Positions 25,026 through 33,090 of a DNA stretch of 38,520 nucleotides are shown here, one piece after another (the stretch's first letter is position 1; each line of letters starts with the position of its first letter). The position numbers and the translations under genes are program-made. Source of the DNA: Lachnospiraceae bacterium (GTDB taxonomy: Bacteria > Bacillota > Clostridia > Lachnospirales > Lachnospiraceae); NCBI GenBank assembly GCA_009774145.1, contig VSND01000031.1:6983-45502 (forward strand), in the 5' to 3' direction. Under the pieces are notes generated by a model. The model saw only the letters and a program-made list of their open reading frames with translations. It did not search any database and was not told the DNA's origin.

Positions 25026-26432
25026 TCACCGTCTCCAAAGTCCCGCCACCAGGATCGTCATATCGTCCACCGCCTGCCCATACGCCTTCACCTGTTCCAT
25101 CAGCCGCTCCGCCATCTCCGCCGGAGTCCCCGGCGCCAGATTCCAGATCAGTTCCTTCATGACCTCTTCCTCCTGCCCCGCAGGCAGGGCGCCGAGAACG
25201 CCGTCCGTCACCAGAAACAGAATATTTCCGTCATACATCCGCATCCGGTAAGGCTCCAGTGCAAGCTGGCTTGTCACTCCCGCCGGAAGCCCCGCTCCGC
25301 GGATGCACTCCACTCCGCTCTCCTTTTTCAGAAAACTGGCACAGGCTCCGACCTTCAGGAAATCGCATACCCCCGTATACAGATCGATGGCTGCAAGATC
25401 CATTGTGGAGAACACCGGATCATCCGGCTGCAGTACAATGGACGAGTTGATCATGCGCACGGCTGTCTCCCGTGAAAAACCCGCTTCCAGAAACTGTTCC
25501 AGAAGATCCAGAACCAGTTCGCTCTGCGTACATGCCTGCACGCCCGAACCCATCCCGTCCGACAGCCCGGCATAAAACTGTCCTTCCGGCAGCCAGAACA
25601 CGGAAAAATTATCTCCTGACACCGCTTCATCCGGCCGGGTTTCCTTTTTGACTCCGTACAACACATTATAAGCAACGCCCTCCACAAACAGGATCGTCAC
25701 CCGGTCCTGACTGACGAAGGAACGGCTGTCCCTTGCAGGCATCATCTCACACTCCATCAGCTCCGACAGGGCAGCCGCAATCTTCTTGGACGGCACGCAG
25801 ATCTTCCGCCTGGTATTCATCGTCACATAGACCTGCCGTTTCCGTCCCTGCGGATTGTAAAAAAATACCTTATGCACCTGCACGCCCATGAGCCGCAGGC
25901 GCTTTCCTATATCCTGTTCCAGCCCCGTATCCTCTCTGGTACTGTAGATCCGTTCCATGGTCCCGACCAGAATCTGGCTCATCTCCTGAAGCTGCCCTGC
26001 CGCAGCCAGACGGCTCTCCATCAGCCGTTCCTGCATAATACGCTCTCCTCTGGTGCCGCAGTCCGCAAACTGCGGCACCATACAGAAGCTTCTGGAAAGC
26101 TGCGAAAAGCTCTCCTGATATTCCTGCATCCACTGCCTGACCGGATGTGCGGTCTCCAGATCCGGATAACCCTTGCGGCGGTCATAAAGCCATTCCCATA
26201 TATAGCCTGCCAGAACGACCGCCGAGAAAAATGCCGTTGCCTTCATCAGGCTTACGATCATCTTCCATGTCTCATCGCCCCACATATACTCCACCGTCAG
26301 TTCCATTGCCGCCAGACAGATGCCTGCTCCGCCTCCCAGAAGCCACTTGTCTCTTCCATCCTCATTCCTGCCGAACAGAATCAGCAGGCATCCGCCGACG
26401 GTCAAAGCCAGAACATACTTTGTCCACTCCAT
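25026..26432 (-). CDS. spoIIE: SpoIIE-like PP2C-type serine phosphatase, short form
   Basis: A 468-residue protein starting MEWTKYVLALTVGG; GGAGG lies 9 nt before ATG 26432. About three N-terminal membrane helices are followed by a cytoplasmic region. The C-terminal PP2C/SpoIIE domain has FYAGLSDGMGSGVQACTQSE with the metal-binding Asp, SSIVLQPDDPVFSTMDLAAIDLYTG, and FLVTDGVLGAL. In Bacillus, SpoIIE dephosphorylates SpoIIAA to activate sigma-F in the forespore; that protein is about 827 residues with ten membrane helices. This copy lacks most of the membrane domain, as is seen in some Clostridia. Its promoter has Spo0A features (26511-26576). Confidence 0.9.
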   Translation of the reverse strand: MEWTKYVLALTVGGCLLILFGRNEDGRDKWLLGGGAGICLAAMELTVEYMWGDETWKMIVSLMKATAFFSAVVLAGYIWEWLYDRRKGYPDLETAHPVRQWMQEYQESFSQLSRSFCMVPQFADCGTRGERIMQERLMESRLAAAGQLQEMSQILVGTMERIYSTREDTGLEQDIGKRLRLMGVQVHKVFFYNPQGRKRQVYVTMNTRRKICVPSKKIAAALSELMECEMMPARDSRSFVSQDRVTILFVEGVAYNVLYGVKKETRPDEAVSGDNFSVFWLPEGQFYAGLSDGMGSGVQACTQSELVLDLLEQFLEAGFSRETAVRMINSSIVLQPDDPVFSTMDLAAIDLYTGVCDFLKVGACASFLKKESGVECIRGAGLPAGVTSQLALEPYRMRMYDGNILFLVTDGVLGALPAGQEEEVMKELIWNLAPGTPAEMAERLMEQVKAYGQAVDDMTILVAGLWRR

Positions 26433-26510
26433 TGCATCATTCCTCCTCCATATCATCGGTCTTTTCGGCCTGTCCACACCGGACCGCCGCAGACCGGATT
26501 TTGTATGGGC

Positions 26511-26576
26511 ATTATAAAAAGAGGATTTTGCAATCTTTGTCATTTAGAAGTGCCTCGAAAAAAAATTTTTTCGACA
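26511..26576 (-). promoter_or_regulatory. Spo0A-type promoter of the spoIIE-like gene
   Basis: Minus-strand ATGACA (26538-26543) is separated from TATAAT (26511-26516) by 21 nt. This is too long for ordinary sigma-A promoters but matches the class activated by Spo0A~P (spoIIE and spoIIG of Bacillus). An exact 0A box TGTCGAA (plus-strand TTCGACA 26570-26576) lies upstream, in an AT palindrome (26555-26574) whose other arm gives a second, partial box. Confidence 0.65.
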
Positions 26577-26595
26577 CAAACTATGGATGAAAATA

Positions 26596-26618
26596 AGGAT
26601 GAGCTTCCCGCCCATCCT
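26596..26618 (-). terminator. Terminator after divIC
   Basis: Stem AGGATGGGC / GCTCATCCT (one G·T) with a 5-nt loop; TATTTT follows on the minus strand. It separates the hup-to-divIC operon from the spoIIE-type gene. Confidence 0.7.
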
Positions 26619-26626
26619 CATTCAGT

Positions 26627-26938
26627 CTATTCTTTCGATTTAAAAATAATCTCATCCTCATAGACAAGCCCCAGTTTCTCTTTCGCTACATCCTCCACGT
26701 ATTTTTTCGTCCTGGTGTAGGCTTCAAACTCCGCAATCTCTTCCGCGCGCCTCTCTTCCTCGGCAATCGCTTCCATGAGGGCTTCTTCCCGTTCCTGATA
26801 TGTATAATTCTTCTGCTTTAACTGAATGCCTCCGATCGTGCTCACACCAAAGACAGCCAAGACAATCAGAATGATGCCCCAGGCTCCCATGTGCTGCCGC
26901 CGCCTGTGTGCCCTTCTGGTCTTTGTTTTTACTGACAT
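26627..26938 (-). CDS. divIC: Septum formation initiator DivIC/FtsB family
   Basis: A 103-residue bitopic protein. A basic cytoplasmic N-terminus (KTKTRRAHRRRQ) leads to a transmembrane helix IILIVLAVFGVSTIGGI. An extracytoplasmic leucine-zipper-like coiled coil rich in Glu and Ala follows, and the conserved tail is YVEDVAKEKLGLVYEDEIIF. It works in the divisome with DivIB and FtsL. ATG 26938 is chosen because GAGGTG lies 6 nt upstream; the GTG at 26947 is inside that site. Confidence 0.93.
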   Translation of the reverse strand: MSVKTKTRRAHRRRQHMGAWGIILIVLAVFGVSTIGGIQLKQKNYTYQEREEALMEAIAEEERRAEEIAEFEAYTRTKKYVEDVAKEKLGLVYEDEIIFKSKE

Positions 26939-26949
26939 AAATTTCACCT

Positions 26950-27393
26950 CTAAGAGAATAAGATAATTATAAACTCTTTCAGTCTTTTTTTCAATTTCTT
27001 TTTATAAAATCTCATTGCAATTCTGAAAACTTGTACTACTTTCTTCCATATAATATGGACGGGCTTCAGAAGGATTCCAAAGCACCAGTTCAGAATGCCC
27101 GCAATATGTTCCACCAGCCAGCTGCTGACCGTCTGGTGATAAAACAGCATTCCGACTGCAACGGCAAACAGCGCATAACCCCGCACTGCTCCGTCATTCT
27201 CCCGGTACAGAAGCTGGAAGACCAGAAACGCCGTCCCGGTCCAGTAGAGCACATCTTCCAGCGCCACTGCCCAGACGCCGTGGGGCACGATCCGCCGAAA
27301 GATCCGGAGCAGATCGTAGAGGATCAGGATAAATACTCCCCGTATCACTGCAAGTCCAAAAAACTGCAGTTCTTTTAAGATTCCCGGACTCAT
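26950..27393 (-). CDS. yabQ: Spore cortex protein YabQ
   Basis: A 147-residue membrane protein with about four hydrophobic segments. The family pattern is GVFILILYDLLRIFRRIVPH near the N-terminus and LLKPVHIIWKKVVQVF before a very basic C-terminal stretch (RFYKKKLKKRLKE). YabQ is needed for spore cortex formation. It starts 4 nt after the yabP stop codon without a visible Shine-Dalgarno, so translation is probably coupled to yabP. Confidence 0.93.
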   Translation of the reverse strand: MSPGILKELQFFGLAVIRGVFILILYDLLRIFRRIVPHGVWAVALEDVLYWTGTAFLVFQLLYRENDGAVRGYALFAVAVGMLFYHQTVSSWLVEHIAGILNWCFGILLKPVHIIWKKVVQVFRIAMRFYKKKLKKRLKEFIIILFS

Positions 27394-27397
27394 GGCG

Positions 27398-27703
27398 CTA
27401 GCGGAACAGCCGGTTCAGCAGAGACTCTCCGCTTTTCTTGAAATCGGAGACCTCGGAATACTGAATACTGTCAATCCGCCCTTCCAGCTCGATCTCCCCC
27501 TTCTCCAAAGACAGGCGGTTGACATGCAGATCCGCCCCTTTGATCTGCATCATCCCCAGCTCCGTCTCCAGAAGGACTTCCGATATGTCAAAGGAAATAA
27601 CGTCTGATACCCCGGTAATGCTTCCGGTCCGCCGGTTCATCATATTGAATTTATGAGCGCCCCTGCCCTGAGGATGTTCCTCTGCGGTTCCCATCTTAAC
27701 CAT
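27398..27703 (-). CDS. yabP: Sporulation protein YabP
   Basis: A 101-residue YabP/YqfC-family protein. It has the core GVSDVISFDISEVLLETELG, then MMQIKGADLHVNRLSLEKGE and IELEGRIDSIQYSE. Members are made in the mother cell and support cortex or coat assembly. The ATG has GGAGG 9 nt upstream. An N-terminal His/Gly-rich segment precedes the domain. Its partner yabQ is coupled downstream. Confidence 0.94.
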   Translation of the reverse strand: MVKMGTAEEHPQGRGAHKFNMMNRRTGSITGVSDVISFDISEVLLETELGMMQIKGADLHVNRLSLEKGEIELEGRIDSIQYSEVSDFKKSGESLLNRLFR

Positions 27704-27793
27704 AGAAAAAGACCTCCTATATATTCTCTTATAAATATATTAGGAGATCCTCTTGATTATTCCTGTTTCTGCCGGACAACTGCCGCCCGGCCA

Positions 27794-28033
27794 TCACAAA
27801 TATCGGTAAAGCTCTTTTGCTTCTTCTTTCCTGACGGTTTCCTGTACATCCAGCACTTCTGCCTTCACAGTCCTTGTCCCAAACTGAATCTCCAGCACAT
27901 CTCCTTCTTTTACGTTCTGAGATGCTTTGGCAACCTTCCCGTTTACCAGCACCCTGCCGGCATCACAGGCTTCATTTGCAACCGTACGTCTCTTGATTAA
28001 CCGGGAAACCTTTAAAAACTTGTCCAGTCTCAT
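27794..28033 (-). CDS. rqcP: S4-domain RNA-binding protein (RqcP/YabO family)
   Basis: A 79-residue protein made almost only of an S4 domain: MRLDKFLKVSRLIKRRTVAN at the start, then AGRVLVNGKVAKASQNVKEG. RqcP (YlmH-independent S4 protein, Hsp15-like) binds stalled 50S subunits and assists alanine tailing by RqcH. The position directly after hup and before yabP is the conserved location of yabO. It lies 13 nt after the hup stop codon, with a weak Shine-Dalgarno AGGC. Confidence 0.92.
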   Translation of the reverse strand: MRLDKFLKVSRLIKRRTVANEACDAGRVLVNGKVAKASQNVKEGDVLEIQFGTRTVKAEVLDVQETVRKEEAKELYRYL

Positions 28034-28046
28034 TCGTCTGCCTGAC

Positions 28047-28319
28047 TTAGTTCAGGGCATCCTTTAAAGCTTTTCCTGCCTTAAACTTCGGAGCCTTGCA
28101 CGCCGGGATCTGAATCGGCTCGCCCGTATGCAGGTTTCTGCCCTCTCTTGCCGCTCTTTCAAGCACTTCAAAGGTACCGAATCCAACGACCTGAACCTTC
28201 TCACCTTTCTTTAATTCTTCTGTAACCACATCAACAAATGCCTTAAGCGCCTTTTCTGCGTCTTTTTTCGTAATATCCGCGTTCTCTGCTACTGCTGTGA
28301 TCAATTCAGCCTTATTCAT
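28047..28319 (-). CDS. hup: HU-type DNA-binding protein
   Basis: A 90-residue histone-like protein. The N-terminal helices start MNKAELITAVAENADITKKD. The beta-arm region has VGFGTFEVLERAAREGRNL, followed by HTGEPIQIPACKAPKFKAGK, where a Cys appears. It bends and compacts DNA as a dimer. AGGAGG lies before the ATG, and a near-consensus promoter at 28408-28436 drives what is probably the whole hup–rqcP–yabP–yabQ–divIC unit. Confidence 0.98.
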   Translation of the reverse strand: MNKAELITAVAENADITKKDAEKALKAFVDVVTEELKKGEKVQVVGFGTFEVLERAAREGRNLHTGEPIQIPACKAPKFKAGKALKDALN

Positions 28320-28407
28320 GATATCTCCTCCTGAAATCTTTCTGAAAATACATATTTACTGAACTGCATACGTCCAATATAATATGGTTAACAAGCACGT
28401 ATCATTA

Positions 28408-28436
28408 GTTATACCGTTTTTCCCGTTATTTGTCAA
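28408..28436 (-). promoter_or_regulatory. hup promoter
   Basis: Minus-strand TTGACA (28431-28436), a 17-nt spacer and TATAAC (28408-28413), about 89 nt upstream of the hup ATG and starting 15 nt after the mazG stop codon. Confidence 0.8.
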
Positions 28437-28451
28437 GCAGTATCCTGATAT

Positions 28452-28847
28452 TTACTGGCCTTTCCGGTGTTTTTTCCGTTCTCTCTCCGCTCTCTTTATC
28501 TCCTCCCATCGAAGCCTGTTCTGTTCCGGCGAACCGTACTCTTCATCTCCGAATACATGGGGATGCCGGCGCACCATTTTCTCCGCCAGCGTGTTCACCA
28601 CATCTTCCATGGTAAATCTGCCTTCTTCCTTTGCAATCTGGGCGTGGAGGAGTACCTGCAGAAGCACATCGCCCAGCTCTTCACAGAGATTTTCATCGTC
28701 TTTTTGTTCAATGGCTTCGATAACCTCCTGACATTCATCCTTCAGGCAGGGAATCATGCTCTCATGGGTCTGTGCCCTGTCCCATGGGCAGCCGTGATCG
28801 CTGCGGAGTTCAGCGATAATGTTTAAGAGTTCCGGATAAGTATACAT
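28452..28847 (-). CDS. mazG: MazG-family nucleoside triphosphate pyrophosphohydrolase, single-domain form
   Basis: A 131-residue protein covering one MazG domain. It has CPWDRAQTHESMIPCLKDEC followed by QEVIEAIEQKDDENLCEELG, which supply the metal-binding Glu/Asp set (ExxE…ExxD), then RRHPHVFGDEEY. MazG hydrolyses NTPs or dNTPs to monophosphates as a house-cleaning enzyme. E. coli MazG has two such domains in about 263 residues; the half-length form is common in Clostridia. The start follows GAGGAATTTACC. It lies downstream of structured element 2. Confidence 0.93.
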   Translation of the reverse strand: MYTYPELLNIIAELRSDHGCPWDRAQTHESMIPCLKDECQEVIEAIEQKDDENLCEELGDVLLQVLLHAQIAKEEGRFTMEDVVNTLAEKMVRRHPHVFGDEEYGSPEQNRLRWEEIKRAERERKKHRKGQ

Positions 28848-29172
28848 GGTAAATTCCTCGCTTTCTTTTGGTCAGGCAGCGAAACTGCAAAAGCAGTGCC
28901 GCAGCGGGCGGCAATCCCCGCACATATCCAAGCAACACGCAGCCGCCGGGAGGGCAGATATGGCGGCTGGCAGACCATATAAGAGCGTTTCAAACAGTGA
29001 TGGGATGCACTTCTTACGGATTCCCAAGTGCGACGGCTCTCCGGAGCGTCTTAGAATCCGTTAGAAGTCTGTTCCGCACTGCATTGCCCGCGGTCTGCCA
29101 GATGCCATACCCGCCCTCCCGGCGGCGTTCCCCTGCGGCACAGAACGTATCGCAGGGCAATATCGCATAAGC
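28848..29172. other. Gene-free spacer between mazG and the phosphoglucomutase gene
   Basis: Almost entirely filled by nested inverted repeats. Element 2 is at 28942-29126. A perfect ACTGC-AAAA-GCAGT hairpin lies at 28884-28897 on its left, and CCCTGCG/CGCAGGG at 29131-29157 on its right. No open frame has a Shine-Dalgarno. Confidence 0.7.
28942..29126. repeat. Structured palindromic element 2 (between pgm and mazG)
   Basis: A 185-nt element bounded by 35-nt inverted repeats matching at 31 of 35 positions (28942-28976 and 29092-29126). Inside are CAGTG/CACTG (28995-28999, 29077-29081), then ACTTCTTACGGATTC against GAATCCGTTAGAAGT (29009-29023, 29054-29068; one mismatch). At the tip is GACGgCTC/GAGCGTC with a TCCG tetraloop. 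Near the ends it shares CTGGCAGACC, AAGAGCG and GGCGGCGTTC with element 1, in the same order and orientation. The stems differ in sequence but keep pairing, as expected of a family under structural constraint or of diverged mobile repeats. Confidence 0.8.
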
Positions 29173-30906
29173 TTACAGCATTTTGTTAATCATTGCAAGA
29201 ACTTCCTCGCCGAGCGCCGCGCTCTTCGCGTCAGCATCCTCAAGAGACGTTCCCTTCACTCCATAGTAGAACTTCACCTTCGGTTCGGTTCCGGACGGCC
29301 TTACGCACAGCCATGCATCGTCGTTCAGATCGTAGTAGAGCACGTTGGAAGCCGGAAGCCCGGTCGGTTTCACTTCGCCGGTGGCCATATCCTTGATGGT
29401 ATCCAGCTTGTAATCCCTTGCGGATACGACCTTGTAGGATCCGATGGTCTCCGGTGTGTTATTTCTCAAGGTATCCAGAATCTCCTGAATCTTTGCAAGC
29501 CCTTCAATCCCCTTCAGTTCGATGGACTTGACGGCATCTTTGTAGTAGCCGTATTTCTCATACATGGCAAGCATTGCATCCCACAGAGTCATGTCTTTGG
29601 TCTTGTAGTATGCAGCCGCTTCACAGAGCGCAACGGTTGCGGAAATCGCATCCTTATCGCGCGCATAGGTTCCGATCAGGCAGCCATAGGACTCTTCCAG
29701 ACCAAACAGGTAGGTTCCGTGTCCGGTATGCTCATTTTTCAGGATCTGCTGTCCGATGAACTTGAAGCCGGTCAGCACTTCCACCAGCTCGCAGCCGTAG
29801 TTTGCCGCCACTGCATCCACCAGATTCGTGGTAACGATGGACTTGACCACCTGTCCGTCTGCCGGAATCTTGCCTGCCGCCTGCTTCTGGCTTAAGACAT
29901 AGTCGCACAGAAGGGAGCCGGACATATTGCCGGTCAGCGGAATATATTCGCCGGACTTCGTATCCTTTACATAAACGCCGAGACGGTCTGCATCCGGGTC
30001 GGTCGCAAGGACAAGGTCTGCATTGACTTCCTTCGCAAGCTTCAGGCCCAGTGCAAATGCCTCTGCTGCTTCCGGATTCGGGTAGCTGACCGTCGGGAAT
30101 TCTCCGTCCGGGAGCTCCTGCTCTTTTACCACATAGACATTTTCAAAGCCAAGCTCTTTTAATGCACGTCTTGCCGGGATATTGCCGGTGCCGTGAAGCG
30201 GCGTGTAGACAATGCGGATATCTTTCTGCATCCTGTCAATGGCATCCTGATTTACCACCTGTGCCATAACATGTCCGATGAATTTGTCATCGATCGCCTG
30301 TCCGATGATCTCATATCTGCCTGCCGCCTCGGCTTCTGCCCGGGTAGTCGTCTTCACAGTGGACAGATCAGTGATCGCCAGCACCTCTTCGGTCACGCCC
30401 TTGTCATGAGGCGGGGTAAACTGTGCGCCGTCCTCCCAGTATACCTTGTAGCCGTTGTACTCCGGCGGATTATGGCTTGCCGTAATGTTGATTCCCGCCA
30501 CGCAACCCAGCTCGCGGACCGCAAAGGACAGTTCCGGCGTCGGACGCAGGGACTCGAACTTGTATGCTTTAATCCCATTGGCTGCCAGCGTCAGCGCCGC
30601 TTCCTCTGCGAACTCCGGAGACATCCGGCGGGAGTCATAGGCAATGGCAACGCCCTTGCCCTGACCGCCCTGCTTGATGATATAATTCGCAAGGCCCTGG
30701 GTTGCACGGCGCACCACATAGATGTTCATCCGGTTGATACCTGCCCCGATGATGCCTCTGAGTCCCGCCGTACCGAATTCCAGATCCTTATAGAAACGCT
30801 CCTTGATCTCATTGTCATCGTCTGCGATCGCTTTGAGTTCTGCTTTCGTCGCTTCGTCAAAACAGGGATTGGAAAGCCACTCCTCATAGATTGTTTTGTA
30901 GTCCAT
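29173..30906 (-). CDS. pgcA: Alpha-phosphoglucomutase / phosphomannomutase
   Basis: A 577-residue cytoplasmic phosphohexomutase interconverting glucose-1-P and glucose-6-P. The active serine loop is TASHNPPEYNGYKVY with S144. The metal loop is ATDPDADRLGVYV, the sugar-binding motif GLEESYGCLIGTY, and the phosphate-binding loop RPSGTEPKVKFYYG. Length and motifs fit PgcA of Bacillus. ATG 30906 gives the usual MDYKTIYEEW start; a TTG at 30915 is only 3 nt from GGAGG. That ribosome binding site overlaps the stop codon of the upstream coat kinase gene, so the two are cotranscribed. Confidence 0.96.
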   Translation of the reverse strand: MDYKTIYEEWLSNPCFDEATKAELKAIADDDNEIKERFYKDLEFGTAGLRGIIGAGINRMNIYVVRRATQGLANYIIKQGGQGKGVAIAYDSRRMSPEFAEEAALTLAANGIKAYKFESLRPTPELSFAVRELGCVAGINITASHNPPEYNGYKVYWEDGAQFTPPHDKGVTEEVLAITDLSTVKTTTRAEAEAAGRYEIIGQAIDDKFIGHVMAQVVNQDAIDRMQKDIRIVYTPLHGTGNIPARRALKELGFENVYVVKEQELPDGEFPTVSYPNPEAAEAFALGLKLAKEVNADLVLATDPDADRLGVYVKDTKSGEYIPLTGNMSGSLLCDYVLSQKQAAGKIPADGQVVKSIVTTNLVDAVAANYGCELVEVLTGFKFIGQQILKNEHTGHGTYLFGLEESYGCLIGTYARDKDAISATVALCEAAAYYKTKDMTLWDAMLAMYEKYGYYKDAVKSIELKGIEGLAKIQEILDTLRNNTPETIGSYKVVSARDYKLDTIKDMATGEVKPTGLPASNVLYYDLNDDAWLCVRPSGTEPKVKFYYGVKGTSLEDADAKSAALGEEVLAMINKML

Positions 30907-30915
30907 TTTGTACAA

Positions 30916-31938
30916 TTACCTCCCAAATTCAGTATTTTCGTTAGGATTATTATACAATATCTCCCTGGAAAAGGAAACTCTTTTTTCCCTCTGTGACAGG
31001 AATTTTTCCAGTTTCTCCATATGTTTTCCCGGAATCCACGCTTTATTCGTATTATAATAGTAATTTGCCAGCTTCCAGAATTTCTCCGGGTACTGCATAC
31101 GCAGGCTCAGATATTCCCTTTCCTCTGCACAAAGCGGGCGCACCTGCTCATAGGCTTTCAGAATCCGGCTGCCCAGATGGAAATCATAATTCTGCTTCTC
31201 GAGAATCTTTCTCAAAAACAGATACAGGTCATTGACCTGCACATCCAGTGCAAATTTTTCAAAATTGATCACTGCCATCTGCCCGTTTCCGACCAGAATA
31301 TTGTGATGAATATATTCCCCATGGCAGAAATGCCCCTCCGCCAGCGCCTGATTCCGCAGCTTTTCATAGGAAGAGGCCCGAAGGCGGCACTCGATCTCCT
31401 GCGCTTCCAGAAGAACAGAGGAACAGCAGGACAAATAAGCCGATTCAAATTCATTTTTTTTATTTTTTCTGCGGATAAACGTATAGATCTTCCGAAGCTC
31501 CCGGTTATGGCGCCCCAGTTCCTCGATCACGTCTGCCGCTGACAGCCGGACCCGGTCTTCCTCTGTCACTTCACAGAACCCCCGCAGAGCCCTGTGCATC
31601 CCTGCCAGCAGAGACGCCGCCTTTAAGATCTCGCTCTCGCTTCTGGTGTCGCATTCTCTTCCATCCAGGGATTCCTTCACCACGAACTGACTGTATTCCC
31701 GGTATACGGTTGCCAGCCTGCTTTCGTTGTCCGGTTCCATCCTGTCTACCAGATAACCGCATTCCTTCAGATGCAGCAGAAGCTCCTGTTCCTTCTGAAG
31801 CTTATAGGTACTTCCGGAAAACTCCCGGATCAGAAGCCTGCCCGCACTGGTATCCAGAAGAAAAGCGCCCCTGGTGCGCCAGCTCCCGTTCACGGTAAAC
31901 GGATACTGTTCCAATACCTGCAAATCTCTCTCGTTCAT
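30916..31938 (-). CDS. CotS-family spore coat kinase-like protein
   Basis: A 340-residue protein of the CotS/YutH/YsxE aminoglycoside-phosphotransferase-like fold. It has KEQELLLHLKECGYLVDRM, a kinase-like catalytic loop EGHFCHGEYIHHNILVGNGQ (HGEYIHHN), and MAVINFEKFALDVQVNDLY with N in place of the usual D of the metal-binding motif. CotS-family proteins are spore coat components that look like small-molecule kinases. ATG 31938 is preceded by a GGGGGG run. It lies upstream of and is probably cotranscribed with pgcA. Confidence 0.88.
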   Translation of the reverse strand: MNERDLQVLEQYPFTVNGSWRTRGAFLLDTSAGRLLIREFSGSTYKLQKEQELLLHLKECGYLVDRMEPDNESRLATVYREYSQFVVKESLDGRECDTRSESEILKAASLLAGMHRALRGFCEVTEEDRVRLSAADVIEELGRHNRELRKIYTFIRRKNKKNEFESAYLSCCSSVLLEAQEIECRLRASSYEKLRNQALAEGHFCHGEYIHHNILVGNGQMAVINFEKFALDVQVNDLYLFLRKILEKQNYDFHLGSRILKAYEQVRPLCAEEREYLSLRMQYPEKFWKLANYYYNTNKAWIPGKHMEKLEKFLSQREKRVSFSREILYNNPNENTEFGR

Positions 31939-32000
31939 AGAATCCCCCCACGCATCAGTCGTCTCGTACCTTCTATACATATGTGGGCAGAATAAAAAAT

Positions 32001-32018
32001 AGCACCCTGAAGGGTGCT
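32001..32018 (-). terminator. cas6 terminator
   Basis: Perfect 8-bp stem AGCACCCT/AGGGTGCT; on the minus strand ATTTTTTATT follows. It lies 14 nt after the cas6 stop codon and insulates the coat kinase gene. Confidence 0.8.
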
Positions 32019-32032
32019 GATTTTTGAAAAAA

Positions 32033-32974
32033 TCAGAAAAGGCGGTACCGTCCGAATCCAAAACTTGTATTTTTCCCGATGTGAGTTACCTCTCCTGCCA
32101 GCAGAAGCAAAATCAGATCTTCCGGTATCTTCTCCAGCTGCATCCCGCCCCGGATCCCGCGCAGCGGCATTTTCTGATCCTGCGTACTGGAATACCGGTA
32201 CACCGCGATCTGCTCCGAAGATTCTGTCCGTACCTTCGGATATATTCCCTCCCACTTCAGCATCTCACACTCCAGTCCTTCAAAACAGTCAAGCATATGG
32301 ATCCTTCTGCACAGTGCGGGAAGTATGGCTTCCAGAGAAAACATCTGCTGTATTTTCCCCCGATATTTTAATGTCGTCGGAGTCCGAAAGCAAATCCGAT
32401 CCGGAAGCGCCCGGCCAACAAAGCTTCTCCGACGATATGTTACGTAGTCCCACAGAGTCTTCACCTCATACCGCTCCATAAGAATCTCCGAGCCTCTTAA
32501 CATATCCTTTCCTGTGGTATTCCTGACAGATGCCATCACATATTTTGCACGCGCCTTTCCAATACCTGCCATGCCCAGCTGATAGACCGCCTGCAGAAAC
32601 TGGCTGAAATACACGATCGTCTTCCCGAACAGGATCAGATGAAATTCCAGAAGATCTCCTTCATAAAAATCTTCTCCGTAATCCTCACATTCCAGTACAT
32701 ACCCGACGCTGTCCCCGGAAGTCACAAAATCCGGTTTCTCATCGAATCTGGAATAAAGCGTTCTCCTGACGATGCACTCGGATTCAAAATCACAGCTGCC
32801 GCACTTCCGGTCCCGGATACAGTTGGCACGCAGCAGCATCTCTCCGATCCCTCCCCGAATCGCAGATACTTTATTCATTGGAAGCCGGGTATCCTCCGTG
32901 ATCCGCAGTCCAAAATGCAGCTTCACGTAACGAACCTGCAATGCTTTTTCCAATTGCTGTATGTTCAGGGACAT
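32033..32974 (-). CDS. cas6: CRISPR repeat-processing endoribonuclease Cas6
   Basis: A 313-residue RAMP-type protein. The C-terminal half matches the Cas6 C-terminal domain (PF10040), ending with the glycine-rich THIGKNTSFGFGRYRLF loop that contacts RNA. The N-terminal part has the RAMP beta start VRYVKLHFGL and a small Cys group KCGSCDFESEC (about residues 58-68). Cas6 cuts pre-crRNA within the repeat, leaving an 8-nt 5' handle. The nearby array (33556-33738) reads ATTGACAC at that place in the leftward direction, which fits. GGAGG precedes the ATG by 8 nt. The gene is alone; no effector genes flank it. Confidence 0.9.
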   Translation of the reverse strand: MSLNIQQLEKALQVRYVKLHFGLRITEDTRLPMNKVSAIRGGIGEMLLRANCIRDRKCGSCDFESECIVRRTLYSRFDEKPDFVTSGDSVGYVLECEDYGEDFYEGDLLEFHLILFGKTIVYFSQFLQAVYQLGMAGIGKARAKYVMASVRNTTGKDMLRGSEILMERYEVKTLWDYVTYRRRSFVGRALPDRICFRTPTTLKYRGKIQQMFSLEAILPALCRRIHMLDCFEGLECEMLKWEGIYPKVRTESSEQIAVYRYSSTQDQKMPLRGIRGGMQLEKIPEDLILLLLAGEVTHIGKNTSFGFGRYRLF

Positions 32975-33006
32975 CGCCTGCTCCTCCTGATCAACGCATA
33001 ATAAAA

Positions 33007-33039
33007 AACGGAAAACCGCCGGTACTTCTGTTTTCCGTT
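33007..33039 (-). terminator. Terminator of the 103-residue gene
   Basis: 10-bp stem AACGGAAAAC/GTTTTCCGTT with a 13-nt loop; on the minus strand TTTTATTATG follows the stem. Confidence 0.75.
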
Positions 33040-33090
33040 TCTCTTTTCTTTATTCTTCGGTGAAACTCCGAAACATGAAAGGTTTCTATT

